This document shows, piece by piece, positions 47,397 through 59,854 of a DNA stretch of 64,000 bases; position 1 is the first letter of the stretch; each line of letters starts with the position of its first letter. The position numbers were made by a program, and so were the translations under genes. The notes beneath the pieces were generated by a model. The model ran no database searches. It was not told the origin of the DNA and saw only the letters and a program-made list of their open reading frames with translations. The DNA is from Candidimonas sp. (GTDB taxonomy: Bacteria > Pseudomonadota > Gammaproteobacteria > Burkholderiales > Burkholderiaceae_B). The DNA lies in the NCBI GenBank assembly GCA_004297945.1, contig SCRC01000046.1:1-64000 (forward strand), written 5' to 3'.

Positions 47397-48401
47397 ATGT
47401 TGTCCAGCCTCAAATCGTGGCCTGCAACCATTGCCGCCAGCGCGCTTGCCTGTTTGGCGTTTATAAGCGCGGCGCCGGCTGTCGCGGCGGATTTTCCTAC
47501 CCATTCTCTGCAATTCATTGTTCCGTATTCGCCTGGTGGGCCGCTCGATACGATGTCGCGGTTACTCGCCCAGAAGGTGCAAGCCGAACTCGGTCAAACG
47601 GTGGTGGTTGAAAACCACCCCGGCGCGGGCGGCAATATTGGGGCCGCCCTGGCAGCCAAGGCTAAACCCGATGGCTACACGCTGGTGATGGGCGCGGTGG
47701 CTATCAATGCGATCAACCCCTGGTTGTATCCTCATTTGCCTTTCGACCCGGTAAAGAGCTTTGCGCCCGTAACCTTGGTTGCGTCCGTACCCAATGTGCT
47801 GATCGTCAACAATGCGTTTGCCAAGGCGCATGACATCGATTCGGTGTCAGACCTGGCCGCGTATGCCAAGAGCCATCCGGGCAAACTCAATTTTGCCTCT
47901 GGAGGCAATGGCAGCGCCGGCCACCTGGCGGGAGCCCTGTTCAATGTGCGCATGGGCATCGATACCGTACATATTCCGTATCAGGGCGCGTCACCCGCCA
48001 AGCTGGCGTTGTTGGCGGGCCAAGCCGACTTCATGTTTGACAACCTGGCATCGGCCTCCGGCCTGATCACCGACGGAAAAGTAAAGGCGCTGGCTGTCAC
48101 TACAACGCAACGTTCGTCTATTTTCCCCAAGTTGCCCACCATGGAGCAAGCGGGTGTGAAAGATTTTGATCTGGGCACCTGGTTTGGCGTATTTGCCACG
48201 GGGGGTACACCCAAGGCGATTATCGACCGCCTGAATAAAGCCTATACCAAGGCGCTCGAGGATCCGGTAGTGCGTAAAAATCTGCTGATCATGGGGTCGG
48301 ACGCCAAACCTACTACGCCCGAGGCCTTTGCTGCACTCGTCAAGCACGATTTGGCCAAGTACAAGGAGATTGTGAAGGTGTCGGGTGCCAAGCTTTTTTA
48401 A
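47397..48401 (+). CDS. Bug/TctC-family periplasmic substrate-binding protein
   Basis: Tripartite-tricarboxylate-type receptor of 334 residues with signal peptide (SALACLAFISAAPAVAADF). Family features are FIVPYSPGGPLDTMSRLLA, VVVENHPGAGGNIGAALAAKA, DGYTLVMG and the C-terminal GTWFGVFATGGTPKAIIDRLN. The ligand is usually a carboxylate but cannot be told here. No tctA or tctB gene is adjacent, as is common for the many orphan Bug proteins of Bordetella relatives. AGCGGGAG precedes ATG 47397. Confidence 0.9.
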   Translation: MLSSLKSWPATIAASALACLAFISAAPAVAADFPTHSLQFIVPYSPGGPLDTMSRLLAQKVQAELGQTVVVENHPGAGGNIGAALAAKAKPDGYTLVMGAVAINAINPWLYPHLPFDPVKSFAPVTLVASVPNVLIVNNAFAKAHDIDSVSDLAAYAKSHPGKLNFASGGNGSAGHLAGALFNVRMGIDTVHIPYQGASPAKLALLAGQADFMFDNLASASGLITDGKVKALAVTTTQRSSIFPKLPTMEQAGVKDFDLGTWFGVFATGGTPKAIIDRLNKAYTKALEDPVVRKNLLIMGSDAKPTTPEAFAALVKHDLAKYKEIVKVSGAKLF

Positions 48402-48490
48402 ACGTGGGCTTGAATGATGTAAAGTGTCAAGCTCGGTCAATTGCAAAAAAAACGCAACGCCTGCGCGTATGCTGTTTTGCTAACATAATG

Positions 48491-48514
48491 ACAGCCTCTT
48501 GGGCGAGAGGCTGT
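48491..48514 (+). promoter_or_regulatory. 5'-UTR stem-loop of the OmpA-like lipoprotein gene
   Basis: ACAGCCTCT and AGAGGCTGT form a perfect 9-bp stem with a TGGGCG loop, ending just before the AAAAGGAGAAG ribosome site of the gene at 48529. There is no T-tract on either strand, so it does not look like a terminator. A stabilising 5' hairpin, as known for enterobacterial ompA mRNA, is one possibility. Confidence 0.5.
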
Positions 48515-48528
48515 AAAAGGAGAAGCAA

Positions 48529-49191
48529 ATGAATCTATCTATTCGTGTTAGTCGGACTGCGGCTTGTATTGCGGTGGTTGCGTTGATGGGGGGATGCGCC
48601 CAGATGAACGGCATGAGCACTGGTGGCAAAACGGCCGTTGGTGCGGGCGCCGGCGCGGCTATCGGAGCCGGATTGGGCGCCCTCATCGGCAATACCGGAG
48701 CTTCTGCGTTAATTGGCGCCGGCGTAGGTGCAGTGGCGGGCGGCATCGTTGGCTACAACTGGGCAGGTGTTAAAAACGACGTGCAAAAATCGGGGGCGAA
48801 AAATCTGGGAATCGACGTTACTGAGCAGCCCGACGGCACTCTGAAAGTCAATATCCCCAGCAATGTTTCCTTTGATACGGGCCGCTATACCCTCAAGCCG
48901 GCATTGCTGCCTGTGCTCGACAGCGTCGCGCGCGCGCTGGTCCAGCACCCCGAGTTGCGAGCCAAGTCGGTTGGCTATACCGATAGCACAGGTTCGGCCG
49001 CTATCAATCAGACCTTGTCTGTCAATCGTGCACAAAGCGTGATCAACTATCTCTCGCAGCAGGGTGTGGGCGCTGGCAGGATGTCCGCAGAGGGCCGTGG
49101 AGCAAGCAACCCGATCGGCGACAACAACACCGTTGCCGGCCGTGCGTTGAACCGTCGTGTCGAGCTGTATTTGTACGCGGTCAAGCAATAG
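48529..49191 (+). CDS. OmpA-family outer-membrane lipoprotein with glycine zipper
   Basis: Peptidoglycan-binding lipoprotein of 220 residues. It has a signal peptide with lipobox ALMGGC (Cys about 23), then a Gly/Ala-rich zipper segment with repeated GAxxGAGxGA patterns (about 35-75, YMGG/YiaD-like), and a C-terminal OmpA domain: NVSFDTGRYTLKPALLPVLD, VGYTDSTGS, LSVNRAQSVINYL, GRGASNPIGDN and LNRRVEL. It resembles YiaD/Pal-type proteins that tether the outer membrane to the wall. A strong AGGAG precedes ATG 48529. Confidence 0.92.
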   Translation: MNLSIRVSRTAACIAVVALMGGCAQMNGMSTGGKTAVGAGAGAAIGAGLGALIGNTGASALIGAGVGAVAGGIVGYNWAGVKNDVQKSGAKNLGIDVTEQPDGTLKVNIPSNVSFDTGRYTLKPALLPVLDSVARALVQHPELRAKSVGYTDSTGSAAINQTLSVNRAQSVINYLSQQGVGAGRMSAEGRGASNPIGDNNTVAGRALNRRVELYLYAVKQ

Positions 49192-49202
49192 GCTTTAGTG
49201 GA

Positions 49203-49239
49203 AATGAATTCGGGCCGCTGATCGCGGCCCGAATTCATT
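49203..49239. terminator. bidirectional terminator hairpin
   Basis: A perfect 16-bp stem (49203-49218 with 49224-49239, core GGGCCGC/GCGGCCC flanked by AATGAATTC/GAATTCATT) and a TGATC loop sits in the 61-bp gap between the convergent OmpA-lipoprotein and thiC genes. The T-tract is poor, but the position and stem strength suggest termination in both directions. Confidence 0.75.
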
Positions 49240-49252
49240 GTTGCGTCGTGCT

Positions 49253-51300
<2,048 letters not shown>

Positions 51301-51352
51301 TGACGCTTAGTATACGGTGTATATGCCAAACCTGTCTGCGGCTGCCGCCCTC

Positions 51353-51745
51353 TTACTTATGTGACAACGATACGATCAGCGCCGCCACTGTACGTTCGAT
51401 CACGGCCTTGTCTTTGCTTGAGAGCAATTGGTAGGCTTCGTGGGAAATGGTTTTGAACGGCCACAATGCGTTTGCTTGGACATGACCCGAATCGGCCAGT
51501 TGATTGCCAGCTGGAGGCGGGGCCGACATGGTTGCAGGCTCCATCTCGCCCACGCCCTGGCCAAGCCACAGCACGTTTACTCGTAGCGCCTCGGCCAGCC
51601 TGAAGATCCCTTTGGATTCTTGGCGGGTGCCGCTTTCATAATTGGCTATTGCCCCTTGCGAAAGGCGGCTAGCCCGGGCAAGCTGGGCTTGGGTAAGTTT
51701 ACGTAGGTTGCGCGCGTATTGAAGGCGCTCGGAAAATTTCTTCAC
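51353..51745 (-). CDS. XRE-family helix-turn-helix repressor
   Basis: A 130-residue protein with an N-terminal Cro/cI-type HTH: RLQYARNLRKLTQAQLARAS, LSQGAIANYESGTRQ and FRLAEALRVNVLWLGQG (about 5-65). The C-terminal 60 residues have no peptidase motif, so cleavage-type induction is not expected. It resembles prophage-type regulators, but no phage genes are near. The matching palindromes upstream, one over its own start codon, suggest autorepression. Divergent from the response-regulator-like gene at 51912. Confidence 0.88.
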   Translation of the reverse strand: MKKFSERLQYARNLRKLTQAQLARASRLSQGAIANYESGTRQESKGIFRLAEALRVNVLWLGQGVGEMEPATMSAPPPAGNQLADSGHVQANALWPFKTISHEAYQLLSSKDKAVIERTVAALIVSLSHK

Positions 51746-51807
51746 ATTTGTGATTGAAGAAGGTTATTCAATCACGTTGGTAATAATACTAATCACGAAT
51801 GTGATTA
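51740..51807. promoter_or_regulatory. probable operators of the XRE repressor
   Basis: Two similar dyads: TAATCAC-GAAT-GTGATTA (51790-51807, perfect 7-bp arms) and, on the minus strand, AATCACAAATGTGAAG (51740-51755), which covers the start codon of the XRE gene. A half-site AATCAC lies between them at about 51770. The consensus AATCACnAATGTGATT and the location in the divergent gap fit an autoregulated XRE operator set. Confidence 0.7.
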
Positions 51808-51911
51808 TTTAATGTAAATTGGCATGACTCTATTTCCACGCTGACTCCGCGTCGATGTGATGGCAGTCAGTGTGATCTTGATCCGATCCTCTTCCAAAAC
51901 AAGATTGTGCC

Positions 51912-52646
51912 ATGCGCATACGACCTTTGATCTTGCTATTTACGCCCGGCCCGGATGCGGGCCCGATGGCGTTGTTGCGGGGTGATCACGCGACGCTGCT
52001 AAGGGCGCAAGGCTTCGAGCTCGATATCTGCCGCGATCTGAACAGCACCGTCGAGCAGGCCCGTCGCATAGCGCCCGATCTGCTTGTGCTGGCCGGGCCT
52101 CTGGCCGATAACTGCCTGGCGGCAAGTTATATGCGAGCGCTACAGCCGAGGCTTAAAGTTCTGGCGCTGCTGGATTCGCAAGATGAATCTGCTTTGCTTC
52201 AGATACTGCGCAGCGGCGCCGACATGTATGGGCCGCTACGCGCATCGCCGGAGCTGCTACTGGCGTTGACACTTGGCTTGTGCCGGCAACCGGGCGTGCC
52301 TGAAAGGTCGCCGGCCGATATCTCGTCTGCCGCCTGGGCCTTGGTCGATCGGGGCTGGGTGTTGTCCAGCCCCGATGGCAATTGCGTGGACCTGACCACC
52401 GGCGAGCGGGCATTTTTGCAGGCGCTATTTCTGGCGCCCGGCCTGCGAGCGCGACGAGCCGATTTGATGAACGCAATCGATATCAGTTATGCGTCCTCGA
52501 CCCTGCCGGGCAAGGAAACCCGGCTGGGTGTTCTGGTGAGCCGCATGCGCCGCAAATTTCAGGCACGCGGCGTGGCCTTGCCGCTGAGGGCCATTCATGG
52601 CTTTGGATATATGTTTGCGGCAAGGGTACGGCCCGCAACCACCTGA
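51912..52646 (+). CDS. response-regulator-like protein with winged-helix output, no phospho-Asp
   Basis: The C-terminal half (about 150-240) is an OmpR/PhoB-type winged helix: VDLTTGERAFLQALFLAPG, RLGVLVSRMRRKFQARG and PLRAIHGFGYMFAA. The N-terminal half has receiver-like strand order, but the segment that should contain the phosphoacceptor reads PDLLVLAGPLADN, with Ala-Gly in place of the usual Asp, and the N-terminal acidic pair is also missing (ILLFTPGPDAG). It may work without phosphorylation. No histidine kinase is adjacent. Divergent from the XRE gene. Confidence 0.8.
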   Translation: MRIRPLILLFTPGPDAGPMALLRGDHATLLRAQGFELDICRDLNSTVEQARRIAPDLLVLAGPLADNCLAASYMRALQPRLKVLALLDSQDESALLQILRSGADMYGPLRASPELLLALTLGLCRQPGVPERSPADISSAAWALVDRGWVLSSPDGNCVDLTTGERAFLQALFLAPGLRARRADLMNAIDISYASSTLPGKETRLGVLVSRMRRKFQARGVALPLRAIHGFGYMFAARVRPATT

Positions 52647-52662
52647 CCGCTTGCCAGCAGCG

Positions 52663-53913
52663 TTATTGGTAGCGGTGCACCGATAAATCGTCGCAGCGTA
52701 TGGCGCCCGGGCGCCCCGAGACGATATCCGATAGCAGTTGGCCGCTGCCGCAGGCCATGGTCCACCCCAGCGTGCCGTGGCCCGTATTCAGAAACAGGTT
52801 GCCGATTTCGGTGGCGCCGACAATGGGTGTGCTGTCGGGGGTTTTTGGCCGCAAGCCCGTCCAGAATGAAACGCTGCTGGCTTGGTAGCTGCCTGGGAAA
52901 AGATCGTTTAGCACCATTTCCAGTGTGCCTCGTCTTTTCGGGTTCAGCGATTTATTGAATCCGACAATTTCGGCCATGCCGCCGACGCGAATGCGTTGAT
53001 CAAAACGGGTAATCGCAATTTTGTAGGTTTCGTCCAGCAGCGTGGAGACGGGCGCTGCTGCTTCGTTGGCGACCGGCACTGTGATCGAGTACCCCTTGAG
53101 GGGATAAACCGGAATTTTGACCAGGCTTTTCAATAGAGTCGTGGAATAAGCACCCAAAGCGACGACATAGGCATCGGCGTGCAGCGTTTCATGAGTGCAT
53201 TGCACCCCGCTAATGGAGTTGCCGCTGCGTTCGACGCGCTGGATATCGACACCGTAGCGGAATTCAACGCCGAGGTCTTTGGCCAGAGCCGCCAGCCGCG
53301 TCGTAAAAAGCTGACAATCACCGGTTTCGTCATCAGGTAGTCGCAGCCCCCCCACCAGTTTGTCCTGGCTTGCCGACAGACCGGGCTCGATGCGCACCAG
53401 GTCTTGCCGCGACAGCTCTTCATAGGCGACGCCCGCTTCACGCAGCACCCGCACATCTCGCGCCACGGCGTCTACCTGATGCTGGTTGCGAAAGACCTGC
53501 AGCGTGCCTCGTTGCCGCCCTTCGTACTGGATGCCGGTTTGTTCGCGCAGCGCCCGCAGGCATTCCCGGCTGTATTCCGCTAAGCGCACCAGCCGTTCTT
53601 TGTTTGTGGCGTATCGTGCAGCAGTGCAGTTGCGCCACATTTCAAATATCCAGCGCAACTGAAAAAGCGAGCCATCGGGACGGATCGATAAGGGGGGATG
53701 CTCTGCAAACATCCATTTCAGCGCTTTGAGCGGGACGCCGGGCGCGGCCCAAGGGGAGGAGTAGCCGTAGGAAACCTGCCCTGCGTTAGCGAAGCTGGTT
53801 TCCAAGGCCGGGCTGGCTTCGCGTTCCAGAACAGTTACCTCGTGGCCTTGCCTGGCCAGATAATAAGCGCTGGTAACGCCGATGACTCCGGCGCCTAACA
53901 CAAGTATTTTCAT
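52663..53913 (-). CDS. dadA: D-amino acid dehydrogenase, FAD subunit
   Basis: Oxidises D-amino acids such as D-alanine to keto acids, feeding electrons to the respiratory chain. The 416-residue protein begins with the FAD motif [19 protein letters not shown], followed by [30 protein letters not shown], very typical of DadA, and ends with [20 protein letters not shown]. No alanine racemase gene (dadX) follows in the window. An Lrp-type regulator lies divergently, as in pseudomonads where DadR controls dadA. Confidence 0.94.
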   Translation of the reverse strand: MKILVLGAGVIGVTSAYYLARQGHEVTVLEREASPALETSFANAGQVSYGYSSPWAAPGVPLKALKWMFAEHPPLSIRPDGSLFQLRWIFEMWRNCTAARYATNKERLVRLAEYSRECLRALREQTGIQYEGRQRGTLQVFRNQHQVDAVARDVRVLREAGVAYEELSRQDLVRIEPGLSASQDKLVGGLRLPDDETGDCQLFTTRLAALAKDLGVEFRYGVDIQRVERSGNSISGVQCTHETLHADAYVVALGAYSTTLLKSLVKIPVYPLKGYSITVPVANEAAAPVSTLLDETYKIAITRFDQRIRVGGMAEIVGFNKSLNPKRRGTLEMVLNDLFPGSYQASSVSFWTGLRPKTPDSTPIVGATEIGNLFLNTGHGTLGWTMACGSGQLLSDIVSGRPGAIRCDDLSVHRYQ

Positions 53914-54060
53914 TGTCCGAGATAAGTAATGGATTAATTTTTGTTATTCTAGTGGACATTAAGTAGTTATATTTACTGAATAAATAGAATATATAGTTGT
54001 TATTGCCAGGTACGTTACCGCCGGGTGTTCGGGCGAACCCCGGCTTATTGGAGCCACGTC

Positions 54061-54549
54061 TTGAGAGTACAGCGTTATCCCGTTCATGCGCTAGATCGGC
54101 TGGATCGGCACATCCTCGATCTGTTGCAGCGCGATGGCCGCATGTCCATGACTGAGTTGGCCGAGGCCGTGGGTTTGACGGTCACGCCGTGCATTGAACG
54201 GGTCAAGAGGCTAGAGCGCGATGGGGTGATTACGGGTTATCACGCCCATGTTTCGCCCGTTGCGCTCGACGCGGGCTTGCTGGTATTTGTCGAGATTTCC
54301 ATGTCCAGCAAGTCCGACCGCACCTTCGACGATTTTCGGCGCGAGGTGCTTTGCATCCCTCATGTACTGGAATGCCATCTGGTATCGGGCGATTTCGACT
54401 ATCTGTTGAAAGCGCGCATCAAGGAAATTGGCCAGTACCGGACGCTGTTGGGGGATATCTTGCTACGCCTGCCGGGGGTGACCCAGACCAAAAGTTGCGT
54501 GGTCATGGAGGAAATCAAGGAGACGCTATTTATCGCCGCGCAGAAATAG
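54061..54549 (+). CDS. Lrp/AsnC-family regulator, probably of dadA
   Basis: A 162-residue regulator with an N-terminal HTH (LDRLDRHILDLLQRDGRMSM, TELAEAVGLTVTPCIERVKRLERDGVI) and a C-terminal RAM ligand domain (FVEISMSSKSDRTFDDF, VLECHLVSGDFDYLLKARI). The start is TTG at 54061 because GGAG lies seven bases upstream; a GTG at 54025 in frame has no ribosome site. Its divergent position to dadA suggests it is a DadR-type activator responding to alanine or another amino acid (inference). The intergenic DNA (53914-54060) is AT-rich. Confidence 0.88.
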   Translation: MRVQRYPVHALDRLDRHILDLLQRDGRMSMTELAEAVGLTVTPCIERVKRLERDGVITGYHAHVSPVALDAGLLVFVEISMSSKSDRTFDDFRREVLCIPHVLECHLVSGDFDYLLKARIKEIGQYRTLLGDILLRLPGVTQTKSCVVMEEIKETLFIAAQK

Positions 54550-54553
54550 GCGC

Positions 54554-54673
54554 GTAGCGGCGCCCCCTTTGTTGTAGCGGCAGCCCTGGTGGCTGCCATC
54601 CGGGCCGTCGAAAGTCAAGGCAGCAGGCGCACAGGCGGTTGGCTTATATGGCACCCACAAGGGGTGCCACTAC
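54554..54673. repeat. REP-like cluster, partly decayed
   Basis: A truncated plus element at 54554 (head GTAGC, arm GGCGCCC, then lost) is followed by a plus element at 54574-54597 (GGCAGCC/GGCTGCC, loop changed to CTGGT) and a minus element at 54650-54673 (GGCACCC/GGGTGCC, head GTAGT). They lie between the lrp-type gene and proB and show loop and head decay not seen in most other clusters. Confidence 0.82.
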
Positions 54674-54734
54674 AGAAACGTGGCCGTCGCGTCGAGGAGA
54701 CCCGCGTCGCTGCCAAAATCGTTGACAGGCTGTA

Positions 54735-54796
54735 TTTACGAGGACGTGTCGTGAATTTTGTCGATTTTACGAGGACGTGTCGTGAATTTTGTCGAT
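54735..54796. repeat. 31-bp perfect tandem duplication across the proB stop
   Basis: Bases 54735-54765 and 54766-54796 are identical 31-mers. On the minus strand the unit covers the last codons of proB and its TAA, so the gene ends in the first copy and a second copy of the 3' end follows as untranslated DNA. Confidence 0.92.
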
Positions 54797-55954
54797 GTCA
54801 TCGCGAGCTGCCGGTGATCGCACGAACACCATGTTGTCGCGGTGCATCAGTTCCTGGTCCGACATGCTGCCCAGGATTTCAGGGATGCGGCTGCTGGGCT
54901 GGCGCATGATGCGGCGTGTGTCGGTGGATGAGTAATTGATCAGGCCGCGGCCGCACTCCACGCCGTGCTGATCGACGCAGGCGACGACGTCGCCGCGTTC
55001 GAATTCGCCTTCTACGGCCGTGACGCCTATGGACAACAGGCTTTTATGGTTCTGCATGACGGCGCGCACCGCGCCCAGGTCGAGCGTAACGCGCCCGCGC
55101 AATCGAAGATGGTTGGCGAGCCAGCGTTTGCGGGCGGAGCGCACCGGCAAGATGGCTCTTAATTCGCTGCCTATGCGCTCTCCCTTTGCCAGGCGTATGA
55201 GCACATCGGGTTCGCGTCCGGACGCTATTATCGTATGCCCGCCACTGTTGGCGGCTCGTTTGGCGGCCAATACTTTGGTGAGCATACCGCCGGTGCCGAT
55301 GCCGCTGCCAGCGCCGCCCGCCATGGTTTCCAGCGCAGGGTCGCCGGCCTGGGCAATTGAAATGAACTCGGCGCCGGGGTTTTTGCGCGGGTCGGCGCTG
55401 TAGAGGCCACGCTGATCGGTCAGGATAATTAGCGCTTCGGCTTCGATCAGGTTGGTCACCAGCGCGCCGAGCGTGTCGTTGTCGCCCAGCCGGATTTCGT
55501 CTGTGACCACGGTGTCGTTTTCGTTAACAATGGGCACCACGCCAAGCGACAGCAGGGTGTAGAGCGTGGTGCGGGCGTTCAGGTAGCGGCGCCGGTCGGC
55601 CAGGTCTTCGTGGGTCAGCAGGATTTGGGCCGTGCGTATATTGTGTTTGGCGAAGGCGACCTCGTAGGCCTGTATAAGCCCCATTTGGCCCACGGCCGCA
55701 GCCGCTTGCAGCTCGTTCATGGTGTGAGGGCGGTGGGTCCAGCCCAGGCGGGCCATGCCTTCGGCTATGGCGCCGCTCGATACCAGCACCAGCTGCCGGC
55801 CTTGCGCATGTAGCGCGGCAATTTGCGCCGCCCATTGGGCAACGGCTACCAGATCGATGCCCTTGCCTTCGTTGGTGACAAGCGAAGATCCTACTTTAGC
55901 AACAAGGCGCCGTGCTTTGGCAACGGCGGACGCGGCGGGGGTGGCGACAGACAT
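54767..55954 (-). CDS. proB: glutamate 5-kinase
   Basis: First step of proline synthesis. The 395-residue protein is an amino-acid kinase with C-terminal PUA domain: [90 protein letters not shown], and the PUA region with [21 protein letters not shown]. It follows obgE by 33 bp in the rplU-rpmA-obgE-proB order. Its final codons lie in a 31-bp tandem duplication. Confidence 0.96.
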   Translation of the reverse strand: MSVATPAASAVAKARRLVAKVGSSLVTNEGKGIDLVAVAQWAAQIAALHAQGRQLVLVSSGAIAEGMARLGWTHRPHTMNELQAAAAVGQMGLIQAYEVAFAKHNIRTAQILLTHEDLADRRRYLNARTTLYTLLSLGVVPIVNENDTVVTDEIRLGDNDTLGALVTNLIEAEALIILTDQRGLYSADPRKNPGAEFISIAQAGDPALETMAGGAGSGIGTGGMLTKVLAAKRAANSGGHTIIASGREPDVLIRLAKGERIGSELRAILPVRSARKRWLANHLRLRGRVTLDLGAVRAVMQNHKSLLSIGVTAVEGEFERGDVVACVDQHGVECGRGLINYSSTDTRRIMRQPSSRIPEILGSMSDQELMHRDNMVFVRSPAARDDIDKIHDTSS

Positions 55955-55987
55955 GGGTTGGGGCCAGCGTATGAAAGTTGAAAAATA

Positions 55988-57539
<1,552 letters not shown>

Positions 57540-57576
57540 GTTTAGCTCCTGCTATACAAAACCGTTGAATCAAGAT

Positions 57577-57888
57577 TTAAGCCGTAACGGCTTCGATACG
57601 AAGTTCGGTGTAGTTCTGCCGATGGCCCTGACGCTTTTGATAATGCTTGCGACGGCGCATCTTGAAGATCTTGACCTTGTCGTGCCGGCCTTGTGCAAGA
57701 ACGGTTGCCGTGACCACGGCGCCGGCAACCAAAGGCGTGCCAATTTTTAATTGGTCGCCTTCGCCTACCGATAAAACCTGGTCTAGCGTAATTTCTTGCC
57801 CAATGTCTGCCGGTATCTGTTCTACCTTAAGTTTTTGACCTGCGGCAACGCGATACTGCTTGCCACCGGTTTTTATGACCGCGTACAT
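57577..57888 (-). CDS. rplU: 50S ribosomal protein L21
   Basis: A 103-residue ribosomal protein beginning [18 protein letters not shown] at ATG 57888, with the C-terminal [19 protein letters not shown] typical of L21. The longer frame from 57936 would read through the leader hairpin and is rejected. A sigma-70-like promoter and a 5' hairpin lie just upstream. Confidence 0.98.
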   Translation of the reverse strand: MYAVIKTGGKQYRVAAGQKLKVEQIPADIGQEITLDQVLSVGEGDQLKIGTPLVAGAVVTATVLAQGRHDKVKIFKMRRRKHYQKRQGHRQNYTELRIEAVTA

Positions 57889-57910
57889 GTGGGAATACCT
57901 CAAAAATATA

Positions 57911-57929
57911 GCTTGGCAAAATGCCAAGC
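57911..57929 (-). promoter_or_regulatory. 5' hairpin in the rplU leader
   Basis: GCTTGGC and GCCAAGC form a 7-bp stem with an ATTTT loop on the minus strand, followed by TATATTTTT. Measured from the predicted promoter, it would be at the very 5' end of the rplU mRNA. It could stabilise the message or act as a weak attenuator; it could also terminate transcripts arriving from argJ. Confidence 0.55.
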
Positions 57930-57934
57930 CGTAC

Positions 57935-57964
57935 ATATTAGCGTGATTTTACTTTTGAAGTCAA
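57935..57964 (-). promoter_or_regulatory. predicted sigma-70 promoter of rplU-rpmA
   Basis: On the minus strand, TTGACT (57959-57964) and TAATAT (57935-57940) are separated by 18 bp and lie 47 bp upstream of the rplU ATG. Five of six bases match the consensus in each hexamer. Confidence 0.65.
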
Positions 57965-57991
57965 GGCGTTGCAGCTTTTCGCAAGATCAGC

Positions 57992-59218
57992 CTATGACCG
58001 GTAATCTGCGTTGATGCTGACATAATCATGCGAGAAGTCGCAAGTGTAGACCGTGTCGGACACGTTTCCACGCCCCAGGCCTATACGCACCAGGATTTCG
58101 GGTTCCTGCATGACACGCTGGCCATCGGCCTCCTTATAGTCGGGATGGCGCCCACCCTTGCTTGCCACCAATACATCACCTAGCCATAGATTGATTTTGC
58201 TGACATCCATATCGGCAATGCCGGCATAGCCGATGGCGCACAGGATACGGCCGAGATTGGGATCAGATGCAAAAAAGGCTGTCTTGACCAAAGGCGATTG
58301 GGCTACGGAATAAGCTACTTTCAAGGCTTCTTCGACATTTTTGGCCTGCTCGACCCGAATGGTCATGAATTTGGTGGCGCCTTCGGCGTCGCGGATGATT
58401 TTTTGGGCCAGTTCGGTCGCAGCACTGGCCAGGGCCTCGTAGAGCGCCGGGTAAAGCGGATCGGTATCCGCTTCGATGCGCAAGCCCGCTTGGCCGGTGG
58501 CCATGATGATGAAGGAGTCGTTGGTCGATGTGTCGCCATCGACCGTGATACGGTTAAACGAGCGGTTGGCTATGGCGGTCGCCGCTGCTTGAAGAAGCGT
58601 GGGCGCCACGCCCGCGTCAGTCGCCAGATAGCCCAGCATCGTGGCCATATTGGGGCGGATCATGCCCGCGCCCTTGCTGATTCCGGTAATGGTGACCGTT
58701 TTTCCACCGATATCGAGGCGCCGCGACACGATTTTGGGCTGCGTGTCGGTGGTCATAATGCTGTGCGCCGCGTCGAACCAGCGGTTCGCGCCAAAGCTGC
58801 CCACCGCTTGCGGCAAAGCGGCCGTCAGCCGGTCGACCGGGAGTGGTTCGAGAATTACGCCGGTGGAGAAAGGCAGAACCTGTTCGCTCGCGATATCCAG
58901 AAGCCCGGCGAGTGCCGTGCAGGTCTGGCGCGCCGCCTGCAGGCCGGGCTCCCCCGTGCCGGCATTGGCATTGCCGGTATTGATGACCAATGCGCGGATG
59001 CCCTTTGCGCCTGCCAGATGGCTTTCGCAGACCTGCACGGGAGCCGCGCGAAACCGGTTTTGGGTGAATACGCCCGCAACGGATGCCCCTGGGCAGAGGC
59101 GAAACACGGTCAGGTCGCGGCGATTTGCCTTGCGTATGCCGGCTTGGGTAATGCCGATTTCGATTCCCGCCACGGGAAAGATGTCGGATTCGGGTGGAAT
59201 GTGCAGATTAACGGTCAT
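57992..59218 (-). CDS. argJ: bifunctional ornithine acetyltransferase/N-acetylglutamate synthase
   Basis: Transfers acetyl from N-acetylornithine to glutamate in arginine synthesis. The 408-residue precursor has [38 protein letters not shown] and the self-cleavage site [12 protein letters not shown], where the Thr becomes the N-terminal nucleophile of the beta chain, then [15 protein letters not shown] near the end. The start is ATG at 59218 ([14 protein letters not shown]), the family N-terminus. The same frame is open far upstream into an ArsR-like sequence, discussed separately. It precedes rplU on the same strand. Confidence 0.95.
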   Translation of the reverse strand: MTVNLHIPPESDIFPVAGIEIGITQAGIRKANRRDLTVFRLCPGASVAGVFTQNRFRAAPVQVCESHLAGAKGIRALVINTGNANAGTGEPGLQAARQTCTALAGLLDIASEQVLPFSTGVILEPLPVDRLTAALPQAVGSFGANRWFDAAHSIMTTDTQPKIVSRRLDIGGKTVTITGISKGAGMIRPNMATMLGYLATDAGVAPTLLQAAATAIANRSFNRITVDGDTSTNDSFIIMATGQAGLRIEADTDPLYPALYEALASAATELAQKIIRDAEGATKFMTIRVEQAKNVEEALKVAYSVAQSPLVKTAFFASDPNLGRILCAIGYAGIADMDVSKINLWLGDVLVASKGGRHPDYKEADGQRVMQEPEILVRIGLGRGNVSDTVYTCDFSHDYVSINADYRS

Positions 59219-59470
59219 GGCGGTCGGCTCGGCGGCAATGCAAAGAGGAAAAAAACAGAGCAGAAATTTTAACAGGGTCGCAAATGGTGGATTGATTGTC
59301 GCTGTTGCGCTCAAGAAACCAAGCTCGCGGCATTGCGCCTTCATGCCTCCGGTTACTAACGAGGCCAAAGCCGGTTGAGGCGTGCTGCGGCAACGCGAAA
59401 CGCAAATACCCCTACCAAAACCGCTCCGCCGATACAAACGAAGCGGTGGCTTTCCTCTGGTGCCCGGTTT

Positions 59471-59769
59471 GCAGAACTGTTCATAAAGCACGTGCATAAC
59501 AGCCAGCGCTGCTTTATGGGTGACTCTGTAAAAAAATTGCTTGCCTTCACGCCTCGTATTGACCAGATGCTCACCGCGCAAAATACCCAGTTGCCGCGAT
59601 AATGTCGGCTGCTGAATGCCGCATAGGATATCAATCTCGCCAACACAGCGTTCGCCCGGGCTTAAATGACACAGCCGCAGGCGGTCCGGATTAGCCAGTG
59701 CTTTTACAAACTGCTGGCCCGCGACGCCAAACGGCGCATAATTTCAACATTGATTTTTTCATTAGCCAT
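59471..59769 (-). pseudogene. frameshifted ArsR-family regulator (BigR-like)
   Basis: From ATG 59769 a frame begins [15 protein letters not shown] but stops after about 21 codons. The next frame takes over with [39 protein letters not shown] and [20 protein letters not shown], ending VLYEQFC. This is a complete ArsR winged helix lacking only its in-frame start, consistent with loss of one base near 59740. It has no stop of its own: the frame runs on without interruption into argJ. BigR-type regulators usually stand beside persulfide dioxygenase genes, as here. The remainder of the 59219-59854 gap holds an AT-rich stretch (59795-59825) that could be the shared promoter/operator. Confidence 0.72.
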
Positions 59770-59854
59770 ATTCATCCGGCTCGGTGGCAATCAATTATAA
59801 AATATATATAATATAATAAAGCATATTGTCATTCTGACCGATAAGGGAGCGACC

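Noticed and set aside
48491-48514. Rho-independent terminator before the OmpA-like gene
   Set aside because: Neither strand has a T-tract after the stem and the ribosome site follows directly, so it was listed as a 5'-UTR hairpin.
59218-59581. ArgJ extended by 121 residues
   Set aside because: The extra residues are the end of an ArsR-type HTH protein and spacer; ArgJ proteins begin near residue 122 of that frame.
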